Positions 1 through 11,459 of a stretch of 64,000 nt of DNA are shown here, one piece after another. Below the pieces are notes generated by a model. It was not told where the DNA came from, ran no database searches, and worked only from the letters and a program-made list of their open reading frames with translations. Every line of letters starts with the position of its first letter. Positions within the stretch are counted from its first letter, which is position 1. A program made the position numbers and the translations under genes. Source of the stretch: Pseudopithomyces maydicus (lineage: Eukaryota > Ascomycota > Dothideomycetes > Pleosporales > Didymosphaeriaceae); assembly GCA_026873275.1 (NCBI GenBank), contig JANTUC010000001.1, positions 496,001 through 560,000 on the forward strand. Direction: 5' to 3'.

Positions 1-1
1 C

Positions 2-1078
2 GACGGTGACGGAAGAGTGGATCGCGAAGGTATTCTTCGGATATCTGAAGCTCTCTTGTTCCTTTCCAGAAGAGGATTCGATGGATCGACAAGTCCATCC
101 TCGTCCATGACCGACGTAAGGTCTGGCAACAGCCCCGACCGAGGGACTCGTGACGAACAGTTTCTCAGCAGTGTGTCTGCTTTTATAAGGAGATGTTTTG
201 AATATGCCGATCCAGACCATCCTTCCAACCAGGACAACCAAGCCGTCGACGAGGTCAAGGATGATCTGGACAGCTTCGCAATCGGAAGTGATGATGAGGA
301 TGATCTTATCGATTTCGGAACCGAACCCAATACCCCCACGGTCCCGAAGTCAGCAAGTCCGACTGTGACGAAGCGGGAGAGGCAGTCTGTTGAACTGACA
401 GGCTCGAACACAGACCCTCTTAGTTTCTCAGGCGATTCAACGAACGACTTGGAGGGACCAGGAAAATCGGACAAAGCCAAAGCCGCAAATGCTGCGTTGG
501 ATCCTAATAAACCTCTCTACATCACTTTGCCGACATTTCGCATGGTCATCCTCGCTGATGAGAACCTGGAGCAGTTTTTCGAGATAGATTTTTCTGCATC
601 CTTCCGTCTCGCGGATGCGCCGCAAGCCTCCCAACTCTCCGCTTCCAATCTCACCACGTTCTCCAATGCCGGTCAACAAGTTGCCGCGGCATCATCTGGC
701 ATGGCAGGCGCCGTGGGTGGGGCGGGTGCTGGCGTGGTACCCCCAGGCAAGGGTCTACGAGGTATGCTCGACAACATCGTCAGTGACGGCATGCGAGTTG
801 CCGCAGAGGTTAGGAGGAGAATGGACGAAGCATCCCAGGATCTGGACAAAGAAGCACGGCACGGACGCGATGACGAGGATGAAGAGGAAGACACAAGTCA
901 CGGTAAGGATACAGATTTACTAGAGGGTGCAGAAACGGCAGATGTGGACACATCGAAGGACACGGTGCCAGTACCAAGCCTATTGACCCCGGATGGCGCG
1001 TCAGCCGGATCGGAGATGAATACATCGAGGGACCGTCGCGCAAGCGATGCTAGTAGAAAGACGATGTTTGAACGATGA
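2..1078 (+). CDS. TBC-domain Rab GTPase-activating protein, C-terminal part
   Basis: This is the 3' end of a gene cut by the left edge; the frame is open from base 2 and about 358 residues are visible. The first residues (DGDGRVDREG, then ISEALLFLSR) look like the EF-hand-like stretch that follows the TBC domain in fungal Gyp2/Mdr1-type GAPs. A later block (TLPTFRMVILADENLEQFFE) resembles the same family. The rest is acidic and disordered, with Ser/Asp/Glu runs and a Gly/Ala patch near residue 240. Known family role: stimulating GTP hydrolysis by Rab proteins in membrane traffic. The catalytic Arg/Gln fingers would lie upstream of the window, so activity cannot be judged. The family call rests on sequence memory only. 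Confidence 0.6.
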   Translation, partial: DGDGRVDREGILRISEALLFLSRRGFDGSTSPSSSMTDVRSGNSPDRGTRDEQFLSSVSAFIRRCFEYADPDHPSNQDNQAVDEVKDDLDSFAIGSDDEDDLIDFGTEPNTPTVPKSASPTVTKRERQSVELTGSNTDPLSFSGDSTNDLEGPGKSDKAKAANAALDPNKPLYITLPTFRMVILADENLEQFFEIDFSASFRLADAPQASQLSASNLTTFSNAGQQVAAASSGMAGAVGGAGAGVVPPGKGLRGMLDNIVSDGMRVAAEVRRRMDEASQDLDKEARHGRDDEDEEEDTSHGKDTDLLEGAETADVDTSKDTVPVPSLLTPDGASAGSEMNTSRDRRASDASRKTMFER

Positions 1079-1777
1079 AGATCTGGTTGAGGCTGGGTCG
1101 GCTGGGCATTGGAGTTTATGATATCATGTGGGATGAGATTTATTTAGCATTGACGGTCGTGCTGTTTGTCTTTATGGGCGCATGAGAGCTGCATGTAGTT
1201 TCAAGAACCACTGTTCCCGTCGGAGTATTTATTCGCTGTATGATATTTCAGAACCTCGAGGCATTGTCCGTCTGCTTCTACCCGTAACATGGCGGTTTTA
1301 GATTCCTACTTTTTGCTTGCTCGCCGTACCTGCATTTCGCGACCAGGGCCTCCACATCCTCTTAACCCATTCTTGGCTGGTGCCGCGGTTACGCGCGGGG
1401 TAATACGGGGAGCTCGGCCTACACATCGCGCGACGCCATGCAAGGTCCCTCTCGGCTCAACACAATTACCTTTACCACACGCGTGACCAAACTCCAGCGG
1501 TGCTCATTCTACTCGACACGGACGACTTGTGCCAACGCATCTCTCGGCAAGGTGGACTCTTTGCTAGCCTACTCCACACGGGGGGTCTGTTCGATACCTA
1601 CTAGTGCCCAGTAAACATGTATCGCTCTCTGCGCAACCTGCAATATTTTAAGCCGGGAACGACACGGTGGAGAGATGATAGTAGAGGATTGATCACGACG
1701 GCAAAAGGTGGGATAACAAATGGGGTGTGCAATCTCACAGCAATTAGTTGGATGGCGATCGCTAACGTCTGGGTCAG
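1079..1777. other. intergenic gap and possible 5' exon of the synthetase
   Basis: No independent gene is supported. CTAAC at 1762-1766 followed by CAG at 1775-1777 looks like an intron branch site and acceptor, so a short 5' coding exon of the next gene probably lies in the right half. I could not place its ATG. A 71-codon frame from 1617 is open but not clearly coding. Confidence 0.4.
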
Positions 1778-3830
1778 CCTCCACCTATACCGACCAAAAG
1801 ATCGCAGCACTTCAGCGGAGAAGGAAAGGTAGAACCTCTCACACGATCGTATGCCGTAGGTCCGGCTGAAGTATGCTTGAATCATCTCGTGATGCGATAA
1901 GCCAGCGCTGACAAGAAATCAAGCCTCCGTTATTGTTGCAGACTGTGCCACAAAACTTCAGGGAGATAGTCAAAAAGTTCGGAGACCGAAACGCGTAGGT
2001 CAACTGCCTTTCTTTGCATCTTTATACTGACACCGAAGGCTAACTAACATTCATACAGGGTGATATCTCACCACCAGAAAGCTACTCTGACGTACGATCA
2101 ACTGGATAACGATTCAGACAGCTTAGCTCGAGGCCTGGCTAACCAAGGTGTGAAGAAGGGAGATAGAGTCGCCGTGAGCTTGGGAAATAACTTGGAAAAC
2201 GCGACCGTGACATATGCCTTATTTAAATTAGGAGCCATTTTGGTTCCGCTAAATCCAGCGTTCAATGCGCCCCAGGTCCTTTCAGGCCTGAACCACCTCG
2301 CTGCATCGCATCTTCTCATTGGTGCCGAGACAAACCTCCCATATAAGGCACCGAAGTCTAATCTGCCGCTTCTTAAGGCGCTTGTGCCAGACCTATCTGC
2401 GTCGAAGCTCGTAAGTGAGGCAGTACCCAGTCTGAAGGGAATCACTCTTGTGAACAACTCAGCTGGGCGGATAAATACCGCAGAGTACAAAAGTACTGTC
2501 TCATACGAAAATGTGATAGAAGACGGCAATAGCGCCATGGGATTGGACCACGTTGACTTGCACCCTGATGAAATTGTCAATATACAATTTACTAGCGGTA
2601 CTACCAGCACACCAAAAGCCGCTTGCCTTTCCCATCGCTCGATTTTGAATAACGGAAAATCAATCGGCGACCGTATGATTCTCACGGAAAAGGACATCGT
2701 GGTGTGTCCGCCACCGCTATTCCACTGCTTTGGTTCTATACTAGGCTGTACGTATACGCCGAGGTTGAAGATTAGCGAAGACGTTTTTCTACCCCATCAT
2801 TGAGTTGAGAATGACTTATACTGACCTTCCGTCCGTTGAAATAGATATGGCATCTGCTACCCACGGCTCTGCTATCGTCTTCCCGGCAGAAGCTTTCCAC
2901 CCACTCCAGACCCTTCATGCCGTTCAAGAATATAAGGCTACAGCTTTATATGGTGTCCCCACAATGTTCATCGCCGAATTCGAACTTCTCGCCAACGGGA
3001 CTGTGCCTTATGAAGGCTTTCAGCACCTCAGAACAGGTATTGCTGCGGGGTCATCTATCCCAGCTGAGCTCATGCGTAAACTGCACAAAACACTTAATCT
3101 TACCGAGCTCACGATTTGCTACGGTATGACTGAAACCAGTCCCGTAAGCGCAATGACTACGACGGACGATCCACTTGAAAAGAGGGTTGACAGCGTGGGA
3201 AGACTGATGCCACACGTTACTGCTAAAGTGGTGGACCCTGCGGACCACACACGTATTCTACCAGTTGGGGAGCGCGGTGAACTTGTAGTCTCGGGGTATC
3301 TTACCATGCGCGGGTATTGGGGAGAAGTAGCAAAAACCGCCGAAGTGCTCATTCCCGACGACGAGGGTAGGCTTTGGATGCATACAGGAGACGAAGCGAG
3401 CATGGATGAAGATGGATACATCAAGATTACTGGTCGAATCAAAGACCTCATAATCAGAGGTGGTGAGAACATTCATCCGCTGGAGGTGGAGAACTGCCTC
3501 TTCGCAAATGATCAAGTGAGAGAAGTCAGTGTGGTAGGATTGCCAGATGAGAAGTTGGGAGAATGCGTGGCAGCATTTATTGTCAAGGACAGTGGTGCGA
3601 GCATAGATGCTGACGAAGTCCGGAGCTGGGTCAAGGACCGGCTCAGCCATCATCTTGGTGAGCATATAGTGGGAGCCTGGTGGGATCTACAGAAGCTAAC
3701 AATATGCGCAGTACCCAAGTACGTCTTCTGGGTAGATGGCTATCCTAAGACGCCGAGTGGAAAGATCAGGAAAGTAGAGCTGAAAGAGATGGGAATCATG
3801 ATGGTGAAGGAGGGTAAAGGCTTGAAATGA
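1778..3830 (+). CDS. acyl-CoA synthetase (AMP-binding, ANL superfamily)
   Basis: Exons 1778-1870, 1924-1994, 2059-2747, 2845-3657 and 3712-3830 join in frame to 594 codons including stop. ATP-dependent activation of a carboxylic acid to an acyl-AMP and then a CoA thioester is the known family reaction. Visible motifs are the A3 loop TSGTTSTPKA (the usual Gly after TT is Ser), the A5 region YGMTETSP, the A7 region LWMHTGDEASMDEDGYI, the A8 hinge GRIKDLIIRGGENIHPLEVE and the C-terminal A10 lysine in PKTPSGKIRK. The joins restore continuous family sequence: GPAE/PPLLLQTVPQ, ILG/YMASATHGSA and SHHL/VPKYVFW. The 5' end is incomplete: reading begins after an acceptor at 1777 and the ATG exon was not found. 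Medium- or long-chain fatty acids are the likely substrate class; the exact acid is unknown. Confidence 0.85.
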
Positions 3831-4144
3831 CGTTCTGGTGTACACAAATTACGACAAAATAGCCATTACAGTAAGCGATTTTACTCAACAAGCGTTCAGA
3901 AAACCCATGGTGTTCCGAATACAGACAAGAGAAGCCTGGCGGAAATATGTTGGAATGATCGCCAAAGATGGAGCCGATTCTATTAACGGAACGGGGTCTA
4001 GTACTGTACCAGCTTCCGTGATAGCGTCAGTTTCTAGGCTGCAGCATTGGTCAAATCTACAACTCGGTCTGGTCATTCCGATTATCCATTCAAGAGTTAA
4101 TTACAGAATTCCAGCCATCTATATCTCCTGGTATCTTCAAGAAA
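3831..4144. other. intergenic gap
   Basis: This is the 3' flank of the synthetase and 5' flank of the TMEM205-like gene. An open frame from 3838 runs through it but shows no family features and overlaps the real gene in another frame. Nothing else was seen. Confidence 0.5.
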
Positions 4145-4743
4145 ATGCTTTCTTTGCCATGCACCTCTCAATTAATTGCACCAGTCCACCTTTTGACATA
4201 TTCTACGCTGCTAGGAACACAGCTCTATCAAAGCTTTGTAATGGTGAAAGTGGCCTATCTCAGTCTCCCTACTGAAGCATTCACAACATTACAGAAGCGC
4301 GTCTTTCCAGTGTATTTCCGCGGTCAGTGCGCTCTTGTCATACTTACAGCCGTCACGTTTCCTCGTCATGGCTCTGCAGCACTGTCCCAGGACAAAGGAG
4401 ATTGGATCCCTTTCTTAGTGGCCGGAATCACGGCGGTTTTGAATCTGGCTGTTTATGGACCGAGAACAAGCAGATTGATGATGATTCGAAGATTCAAAGG
4501 TGTGTAGGCTTCTATGACAAAGGACAATACTATTGACATCGTGTTATAGGCGAAGCTAGGGCTCGGAATAGCGATGTGGAGACTTCGCATAACAACAAGG
4601 AGAAGGAAAGGCTAGATGGAGAGTTCTCCTGGAATCATGCAATGAGTATCCATCTTAACTTGATAACAATTAGTGCGACATTGTGGCATGGGGTCAGGCT
4701 TGCATCCAGACTGGGTACCGTGGTAGCGGAAAAGTCATGCTAG
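4145..4743 (+). CDS. TMEM205-like (DUF4149) membrane protein
   Basis: Two exons, 4145-4499 and 4550-4743, join across a 50-nt intron (GTGTGT..TATAG) to give 182 residues. Exon 1 has the family-like opening HLLTYSTLLGTQLYQSF, followed by VKVAYLSLP, FTTLQKRVFPVYF and hydrophobic spans near residues 10-30, 60-75 and 90-105. Exon 2 restores the conserved tail AMSIHLNLITISATLWHG. Family members are small multi-pass membrane proteins; human TMEM205 is linked to cisplatin resistance, but the biochemical role is not known. The gene sits between the synthetase and a regulator on the same strand, and there is no direct evidence that they work together. The exon join was made by eye from phase and family fit. 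Confidence 0.75.
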
Positions 4744-5094
4744 ATACAGAATGATCTATCCGTAATACGTTGCTATGTTCTTGAAAAAGCATCTGTTAAC
4801 TTAGTCATCATGGGTAGCAAACTTTCCAAAAGTACCGCCAACAATAGCGTTGCTTACCGCTTACTCGCATGCTGTTTAATGACATATGATTGATATGACC
4901 TTGTTACGTCTATCGTCGGTGGAGCTCGATCTTCCAATGTTTAGTGTGTAATGAAACGGCATAGCAACGCTTGTCCTAATCGGCCACTAGTGGAAGTCGG
5001 GTCGGTACATTTCTTTCATCCGTTCCGATCTACAGGGCTTGTTCCCTCTCCGCCCAAGTTCCTCCTCTGATTGTTTCTCTCCTCAAGATTCGGC
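4744..5094. other. intergenic gap, upstream of Zn2Cys6 regulator
   Basis: AT-rich sequence with no coding signal. It presumably carries the promoter of the regulator that begins at 5095. No specific site was recognised. Confidence 0.4.
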
Positions 5095-7517
5095 ATGGAT
5101 GATACTGAAGAATCCGTTTCCGTGAGGCCGTCAAATCCGCGAGTTTCGCAAGCATGCCAAAGGTGCAGAACTTTGAAAACACGTTGCTTACCGAGCGAGC
5201 AATCTGGGACATGTCGACGGTAAAGCTCACTAGCCTTACTGTATGATCCAACTGCATATACTAATTCACTGTTAGATGTTTGGCTGCTAAACGCGATTGT
5301 GCGTGGGCTGCAACGCCTCGACGCCCTCGACGTGCACGCGGACCATCGTAAGTCCATATCCTTGTAAAATATCTATACCAAATCTGATTCTCGAAGTCGG
5401 ATATCGCAAGTCGAGCAAAAGATAGATGGCCTTGTTGCCAGCCTATCGAAACCAGATGTTCCTAGAACAGCAGGTGCATCGACCTCTGCACCTGAGAGAC
5501 GTAGCGATGCAGCCACTGGGACCCACCGTCCTGCAGTTAGAGACCGACCTGTTGCACCTGGAAGCTGGTTGATGTTCCCTGAATCCTTTGAAGTAGAAAC
5601 ACCGATCCCTGACTTGAGCGACTTGATTGAGATATCGGCGCCAGCAAATGATGCGGAAGTGGAGACGGCAGAAGCCAATCATGACATGGAGTATCTTAAT
5701 AAACTACGGAGCATACACAGCTTCTCGGATAGAGAGGATCCTGATGTTTCTTTGAAACCTTCTTCGAATCGGCGAAAACAAGAGCCAGCCATTAATGACC
5801 AGCAAGTGAAGGATATGCTGGATAACGGGCAGGCGGACACCCTGGTCAATAGCTATCGAGCCATGTGCGTCACATTTCCCTTCGTCCCAGTCGACGACTT
5901 CGCCTCGGCATCTGAACTACATGCTGCAAAACCCATGTTGTTCTTGTCAATTATCACTGTGGCGGCATGGGATAACCACAAGTTGCAACGTCATCTAGAC
6001 AGGGTGTATCGAAAAGAGTTAGCAGACCATACATTCATCCGCCCACGAAGGACTTTGTCATTGTTGCAAAGCATAATCGTGTATTTATCAAGGTATGTAA
6101 CACGGCACTGGAATTCGCTATGCTTACGACTACACAGATACCATTTTGTGTTCAGCCATAAGACCCAGCAGATATATTTTATGCAAACGACCGCCAATGG
6201 TCTTGCTCTTGACCTTGGACTACACCAGAGATCCAGCATCTCGCCTATTGAACTGCCTGGACGACCCGCGCCACCGAAGTGGTCTGTTTCTGAACAGCTG
6301 GAGCGACAGAGAACATTGCTCGGTTGCTACTATCTTTCGTCTTTGTGAGTATGCCCATAGTACCAGTCAGAATACAATCTAATAGTTTAGGGTTTCTGGG
6401 GGGATGCAGAAACCCAATCTGTTGAAATACACGGAATATATGGGTCAATGCAGCCATGATCTGCGAACCCATCAACAGTATCCTTCGGATAGGATCATCG
6501 GTCATCTTCTTGTCATAAGACGTTTAGATGATCAGATACAAGACTCTTTCTTCACAGAAGAGACTATCGGGCTTGATATGACAGATCCAAGGATTTCGAT
6601 GAATTACCGCCTTATAGAAAGTCAACTCGAGGAGTGGAAACGGGAGAAATTCAGTGATGAGTTTCAAATACGTGAGTAGTTAGAATGTTGTTGATAGAAC
6701 GCTCGTTAACGTTTTGTATAGTTCTAGACCTGTCTTCTGCTTTCACTGATATACAACTACATGGCATAGCTCTGCGACCTGTGAAGTCTTCACAACGAGG
6801 ACTTTCTTATGATGCACCGCGCTTAAATGCTTTACTTGCCACACTCGAAGCCTGCAAGCGCTATCTCGACACCTTCCTCGCATATCCAACGTCCAAGTAT
6901 CACCTACTAGCATTTTCAGAATGGTTTCACATCCCCAACGTTGTAATGACCCTGGCGAAACTTTGTATTCCTAGTGACGCGCATTGTGCGGCACAGTGGG
7001 ATGTCAAAGCAGCTCATGAACGTGGGCGTTTAGACCTCTACCTTGAATCGTTGTGTTACAGGATGAATAGCTTGAGTACGTACAAGAAGACACAAAGCTT
7101 TCATGCTGACTTCTACTGGGCAATGGAGATGATAATGGAGATGACTAAAACTTGGTTCATGCATAAAATTAAAGTCAAGCCGATGTCGAGTAACACATCT
7201 ACACCGGAAACGATGCAAAGCGTTACCCATGGAATGCTCACAGATTTTTCTGGTGCCTCCAACACACCCTCCCTGTACCAAGTATCTGGTTGTCCACATG
7301 TCTCGCTGGATTCGGACTTCAACCTAGACTGTAACACTAAGCACGATCCATGGGCTACTTTCCGAAGCATAGATTTCGACATGGATAAGTAAGTTGCTTC
7401 GTTAAATCAATGTGAATATTCTAGCTGACTGTACGTTATTGTAGACTCTTTGATGCTGGACTCTGGGGCGACGAAAGTTATTTCGGAATGGGCTTCGGTG
7501 ATGGCATGCGCTACTGA
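5095..7517 (+). CDS. Zn2Cys6 fungal transcription factor
   Basis: Seven exons (5095-5219, 5276-5347, 5397-6092, 6138-6344, 6391-6671, 6722-7388, 7445-7517) give 706 residues with all phases closing. The binuclear zinc cluster is split by intron 1: C21-x2-C24-x6-C31-x8-C40-x2-C43-x6-C50, followed by a basic stretch (RRPRRAR). The middle region (VNSYRAMCVTFPFVPVDDF, then LLFLSIITVAAW) resembles the fungal-specific transcription factor domain, including the GLALDLGLH motif. The C-terminus ends in a short aromatic/Gly tail (YFGMGFGDGMRY). Known role: sequence-specific nuclear DNA binding, often controlling nearby metabolic genes. The adjacent acyl-CoA synthetase is a possible target, but this is inference from position only. 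Confidence 0.88.
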
Positions 7518-8122
7518 ACAGCCGAAACCACTCTGCTTCGGTCAAGAATAGCTCCAATGGGGGCAGTGCGCTTAGGGTAGAGTTTCTCCCTTCTCGATAT
7601 TTCGAGTTGGTGACTACATAGTTCTGCAATTGCTAAATCTACACTCAACAATTCGATAACTTTGTTGCGGAATGTTCTTGACCTGTTTCTATAGGACCTT
7701 TACGACAAGAAATCCACAGAAGTCTATGATGACAGTTAGACGATTACGCTTATCTCGAATTTTGCTTCCACTAGTCCCGTAAGGTCTGGGGCCTACGCAT
7801 TTTCCTGTTACTCATGCAAGGATTGTCAGCTGATGACTCATTCCGGTCGTAGGTAAAACCACCCAAAATGCGAAGTTTGCTTCACTCATCTATACAGTAG
7901 AGAATCCGAACTGACTTATAGATACACAGAGTTTTCCAACAATCACTTTCATACTTTTTGGGGGCAATCTCTTTTGCTAAGGGTCTGTAGAATCACCTAT
8001 AATAGCCCAGCGACGGTGAATGAATAAAGAACTTCTCAACAAAACGATAGTAGCAGAAGCATAAAGTAAATTATCGATTTAAAGGACATATCGTGAGACC
8101 TGCTGACTGTGAAGCAGAGAAA
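7518..8122. other. intergenic gap
   Basis: AT-rich region between the regulator and the acetyltransferase. No open frame with protein-family features and no repeat were seen. It probably holds the regulator terminator and the acetyltransferase promoter. Confidence 0.4.
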
Positions 8123-8752
8123 ATGGCGGATTACGAGTTCCATATCGACACCTCACGCCTGGTCATATCACACCTTGACTACAAGCAAGATTCACATTGC
8201 GACTTCTTGATAGAGCTTGACAACAGCGCAAGAACTTCGGGAGGCACCATCTCAGCTCCTGTACCTGATCGAGCTTCTGCACGGCAGAAGATCCAGAGCG
8301 ATGACCTCATCTGGACTTTAGGTTATGGACGCTACCTCGTCAGCCTCAAATCACCCTGCGAGACTTCTGAATCAGGAGCTATCATATTCTCAGAAAGAGC
8401 TAAAAAGTATACTAGAATTGGGGTAGTCACTATGAAACTTCGAGAACTTGAGGGAGCTCCTTCGGCGCCAGACGTTGGCTATGGATTACTACCAGCCTTC
8501 CAAGGTAAAGGCTATGCTACAGAGGCTGCTGCTGCGTTGATAAAGTGGTTCGAGGAGGAGAAGGGGCAGTCGGAATTCTTCGGGTTTTGTGATCCAGGTA
8601 ATCATGGGTCGAAAGGAGTGCTCAGACGGCTAGGCTTCGAGGAGAGAGGTGTGAAGGATATCAAAGGGCTCAGGTCCGATGGTGGGGTTATTAAAGGGGC
8701 AGTCTTTAGCAAAGGAATATCTGCGGATTTGGAAGAATATGGTTTGCACTGA
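8123..8752 (+). CDS. GNAT-family N-acetyltransferase (RimJ/RimL-like)
   Basis: Single exon of 209 residues starting at the first ATG in the frame (MADYEFHIDTSRLVI). The frame is open a further ten codons upstream, but only from a non-ATG codon. The order of parts fits the Acetyltransf_3 fold: an N-terminal TSRLVISHL strand, a central strand (RIGVVTMKL), the acetyl-CoA pyrophosphate loop in LLPAFQGKGYATEAA, and the late block CDPGNHGSKGVLRRLGF. Known members move an acetyl group from acetyl-CoA to an amine, which may be on a protein, small molecule or antibiotic. The substrate here is unknown. It lies between two Zn2Cys6 regulator genes, all on the plus strand, which is a common pattern in accessory fungal loci. 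Confidence 0.85.
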   Translation: MADYEFHIDTSRLVISHLDYKQDSHCDFLIELDNSARTSGGTISAPVPDRASARQKIQSDDLIWTLGYGRYLVSLKSPCETSESGAIIFSERAKKYTRIGVVTMKLRELEGAPSAPDVGYGLLPAFQGKGYATEAAAALIKWFEEEKGQSEFFGFCDPGNHGSKGVLRRLGFEERGVKDIKGLRSDGGVIKGAVFSKGISADLEEYGLH

Positions 8753-9124
8753 TGCGTGAGTCGAGGGACTGCATTAACAAAGGAGTGTCGGTCTGCTAAA
8801 GACATCTGGGCATGAGAATCGATATCTGGGGAAAACGGCCAAGCAACCTCGAAGGTTTTTCCGAGCGATTTGAATGCATATCCACGTTCTGTGATTCAGG
8901 TTGCTTTCTATGCCTCTTACTAGAGTCTGCATGTGTGGATGAGCGATCTGTAGATCTATGACTGCATCGCTCGGCTTTTCGGACATAGCGCGTTCGGGGC
9001 GGAGGTATTCGGCAAATTCGGAACATGAAAAGAGATGATTCCAACCCCTTTGAAAATAGATAGTTTCCCCCGCCGATATCACCGACAGTGGTACCCACAC
9101 TGATTGAGACAATTCCGAGCAGAC
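8753..9124. other. intergenic gap, promoter of second regulator
   Basis: Minus-strand open frames cross this gap, but they have no recognisable features and run into the next gene. Nothing else was seen. Confidence 0.4.
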
Positions 9125-11459
9125 ATGCCTGAGGCACAGCGTCGCCGGAGGAGACCCGCGATGTGAGTAACGCTAACCCGCAACTAGGCACTCACATGCA
9201 TGTATCAAACTAACCAAAATTGGTCGTAGCTCTTGCAACCTATGTAGGCAGCGCAAGATTCGCTGCAATCGAGAGGTGCCATGTAGCAATTGTATTCGCT
9301 CTAGAAACCCCCAGTGCGAGTATGAGAACTTGCCAATCCCTCCTCCTCGACCACAGCGGAGCGAAAGTCAGGAAACGCCAAGCATCACGACAACTGCAGC
9401 AACCCTAAACCCCGATATCGAGGCTTTGGGAGCTCGAATCGCAAATCTTGAAAGTCACCTTGAGGGTGCTCTCAAAAGACCAATACGACACGTGCCCTCT
9501 GCTCCGTCGACTGTGGTCACCCCAGTCTCTAGCATCGAGACGGCAGAGTCTCGTATTGGTGGCACCTTCTACATCCATCATGGCGATCCTGCGCTTGGAC
9601 AGTCGCCCAATATGCATCGTAGTATCACACATAAGAAGAGGATGTATGGACAAAGCCACTGGATGAGCTTGAGTGTTACAATGGTCAAGGATATTGCGGA
9701 GATGATCGACGTGCAGTCAAGAGAGCCGAACGCAAAGGAATCTTGCGAGAAACTTTTCATTGGAATGGTAAGATGCAAGCAGATGGCTAGAATCATAAAA
9801 GGTCAGCGTGAACCGCCTTGGCCATGTTCTCCGAGCCCAGAGTTGCCTCCGAAACTAGTCGCCGACAACTTGATCGACTGTTACCTCCAAACACATGAAA
9901 CCATTTACCGCATACTTCACATTCCATCATTCAAGAGAAGCTATGAAGCGCTATGGACGACGGATGCCGAACCCGATCCCACCTTCATTGTCCAGTTAAA
10001 GCTGGTGTTGGCGATTGGTGCAGCAACCCATGACGATAAATTCTCCTTGCGCTCCTCTGCGATGCGCTGGGTGCACGAGGGCGAAACGTGGATTGCCAAC
10101 CCTCATTTGAAGAGTCGGCTCAATTTTCAATACATTCAAATATACTGCCTCCAATTGCTGGCACGGGAAGCTGCAGCTGTAGGTGAAGACATGGTGTTTG
10201 TTTCTACTGGAACTCTCCTTCGGTCAGCCATATTCCTTGGTTTACACCGCGACCCAGTCCATCTACCATCTAGAACGATATTTGCCAATGAGATGCACCG
10301 GAGGATCTGGAGCACGGTGCTGGAAATATGCCTACAAACAAGCCTATATTCCGGGTGTCCGCCGCTAATTTGTACAGATGACTTCGATACACAACCTGCC
10401 AGAAACTACGATGATGATCAAATAGAGTTAGAGGATGCATGTCCAAAGCCAGACAAGGTCCTGACACAAGCTTCAATCTCAATATCGCTACGAAGGAGCT
10501 TTCCAGCCCGGCTCGCAGTAATACAGTTTTTGAATAATTTTGCGTCGAGTGGCACGCACGAAGAAACTCTCCATTTGGATTCAGAACTCCGGCTGGCATA
10601 CAAGTCATTACGAAGTACGCTCAGGGAATTCACCTCCTCGGAAGGTACAAACTTGTCAGATTTCCAATTGCGTACAATGGAAACCATGATGAATCGGTAT
10701 CTGTGTGCGCTGCATTCGCCTTTCTTCATGCCTTCATTGAGCGACACAAAATACGCATATTCGAGACAGACAGTGCTTGAGACGTCCCTAAAAATGTGGT
10801 ATGCTGTTTATCCTGCATCGGAATGTGCGGACACGTGTAGTTCCAAGGATGAAAGATGGCAGGAAAGAGACGACTTTCAACGTCTCGTCACTTGTGGTCA
10901 CGGCTTTTTTCGATCGGCTGTCTTACAGTCGGTGCTCATGATTGCAGTCGAGGTCAGAACACAGCTTCAGGAGGAGGACAGTCTGAGTCCGACTCCGCTA
11001 CGACGGGACCTGTTCGCTGTCCTGGAGAGGGCTCCGTTGTGGTCGCTGGAGTGCATGGAGGCTGGCGAAACGAACATCAAAGGTTATGTTTTCACATGCT
11101 TGATGTTGGGATATGCCCAAGGTCTTGCTTCAGGACTGGATAAGATGGGCATATCAAAGTCACTGGTTGAGATTGTTGGCGCTGCGGAAGATCGTGGGCT
11201 GGAAGTACTTGAGAAAATGCTCGAGCGGGACATATCAGAGCAAGACCAAGTAGGTACGGCAGACTGGTCTATTGATGTGACACCAGACATTCTAGCAGAG
11301 TGGGATCCGATGGTGAGTAGCCCATCTCGTAGACCATGATTCCTTGGGGCTAATGTTGCACAGCAGCTAGCAGGTGATGCAGCGCAGGATCCGTACGGAT
11401 TTGACATGATGAACTGGACGCACGACCAAGCGAACATGCACACGGCCTGGCTTTTTTGA
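9125..11459 (+). CDS. Zn2Cys6 fungal transcription factor
   Basis: Three exons (9125-9162, 9230-11312, 11364-11459) encode 738 residues. The first intron falls just before the zinc cluster, C15-x2-C18-x6-C25-x5-C31-x2-C34-x7-C42, which is preceded by five arginines. A short coiled-coil linker (LGARIANLESHLEGAL) near residues 75-90 suggests dimerisation. Residues about 200-420 resemble the fungal_trans domain, with FIVQLKLVLAIGA, YIQIYCLQLLAREAA, LRSAIFLGLHRDP and MHRRIWSTVLEI. The last exon adds QLAGDAAQDPYGFDMMNW, an acidic/aromatic tail typical of this class. An in-intron stop at 11337-11339 would otherwise shorten the protein. It is a nuclear DNA-binding regulator; its target genes are unknown. 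Confidence 0.9.

Noticed and set aside
1778..11459. Complete secondary-metabolite gene cluster
   Set aside because: No polyketide synthase, NRPS, terpene synthase or P450 is present, so the group is only described as cassette-like.
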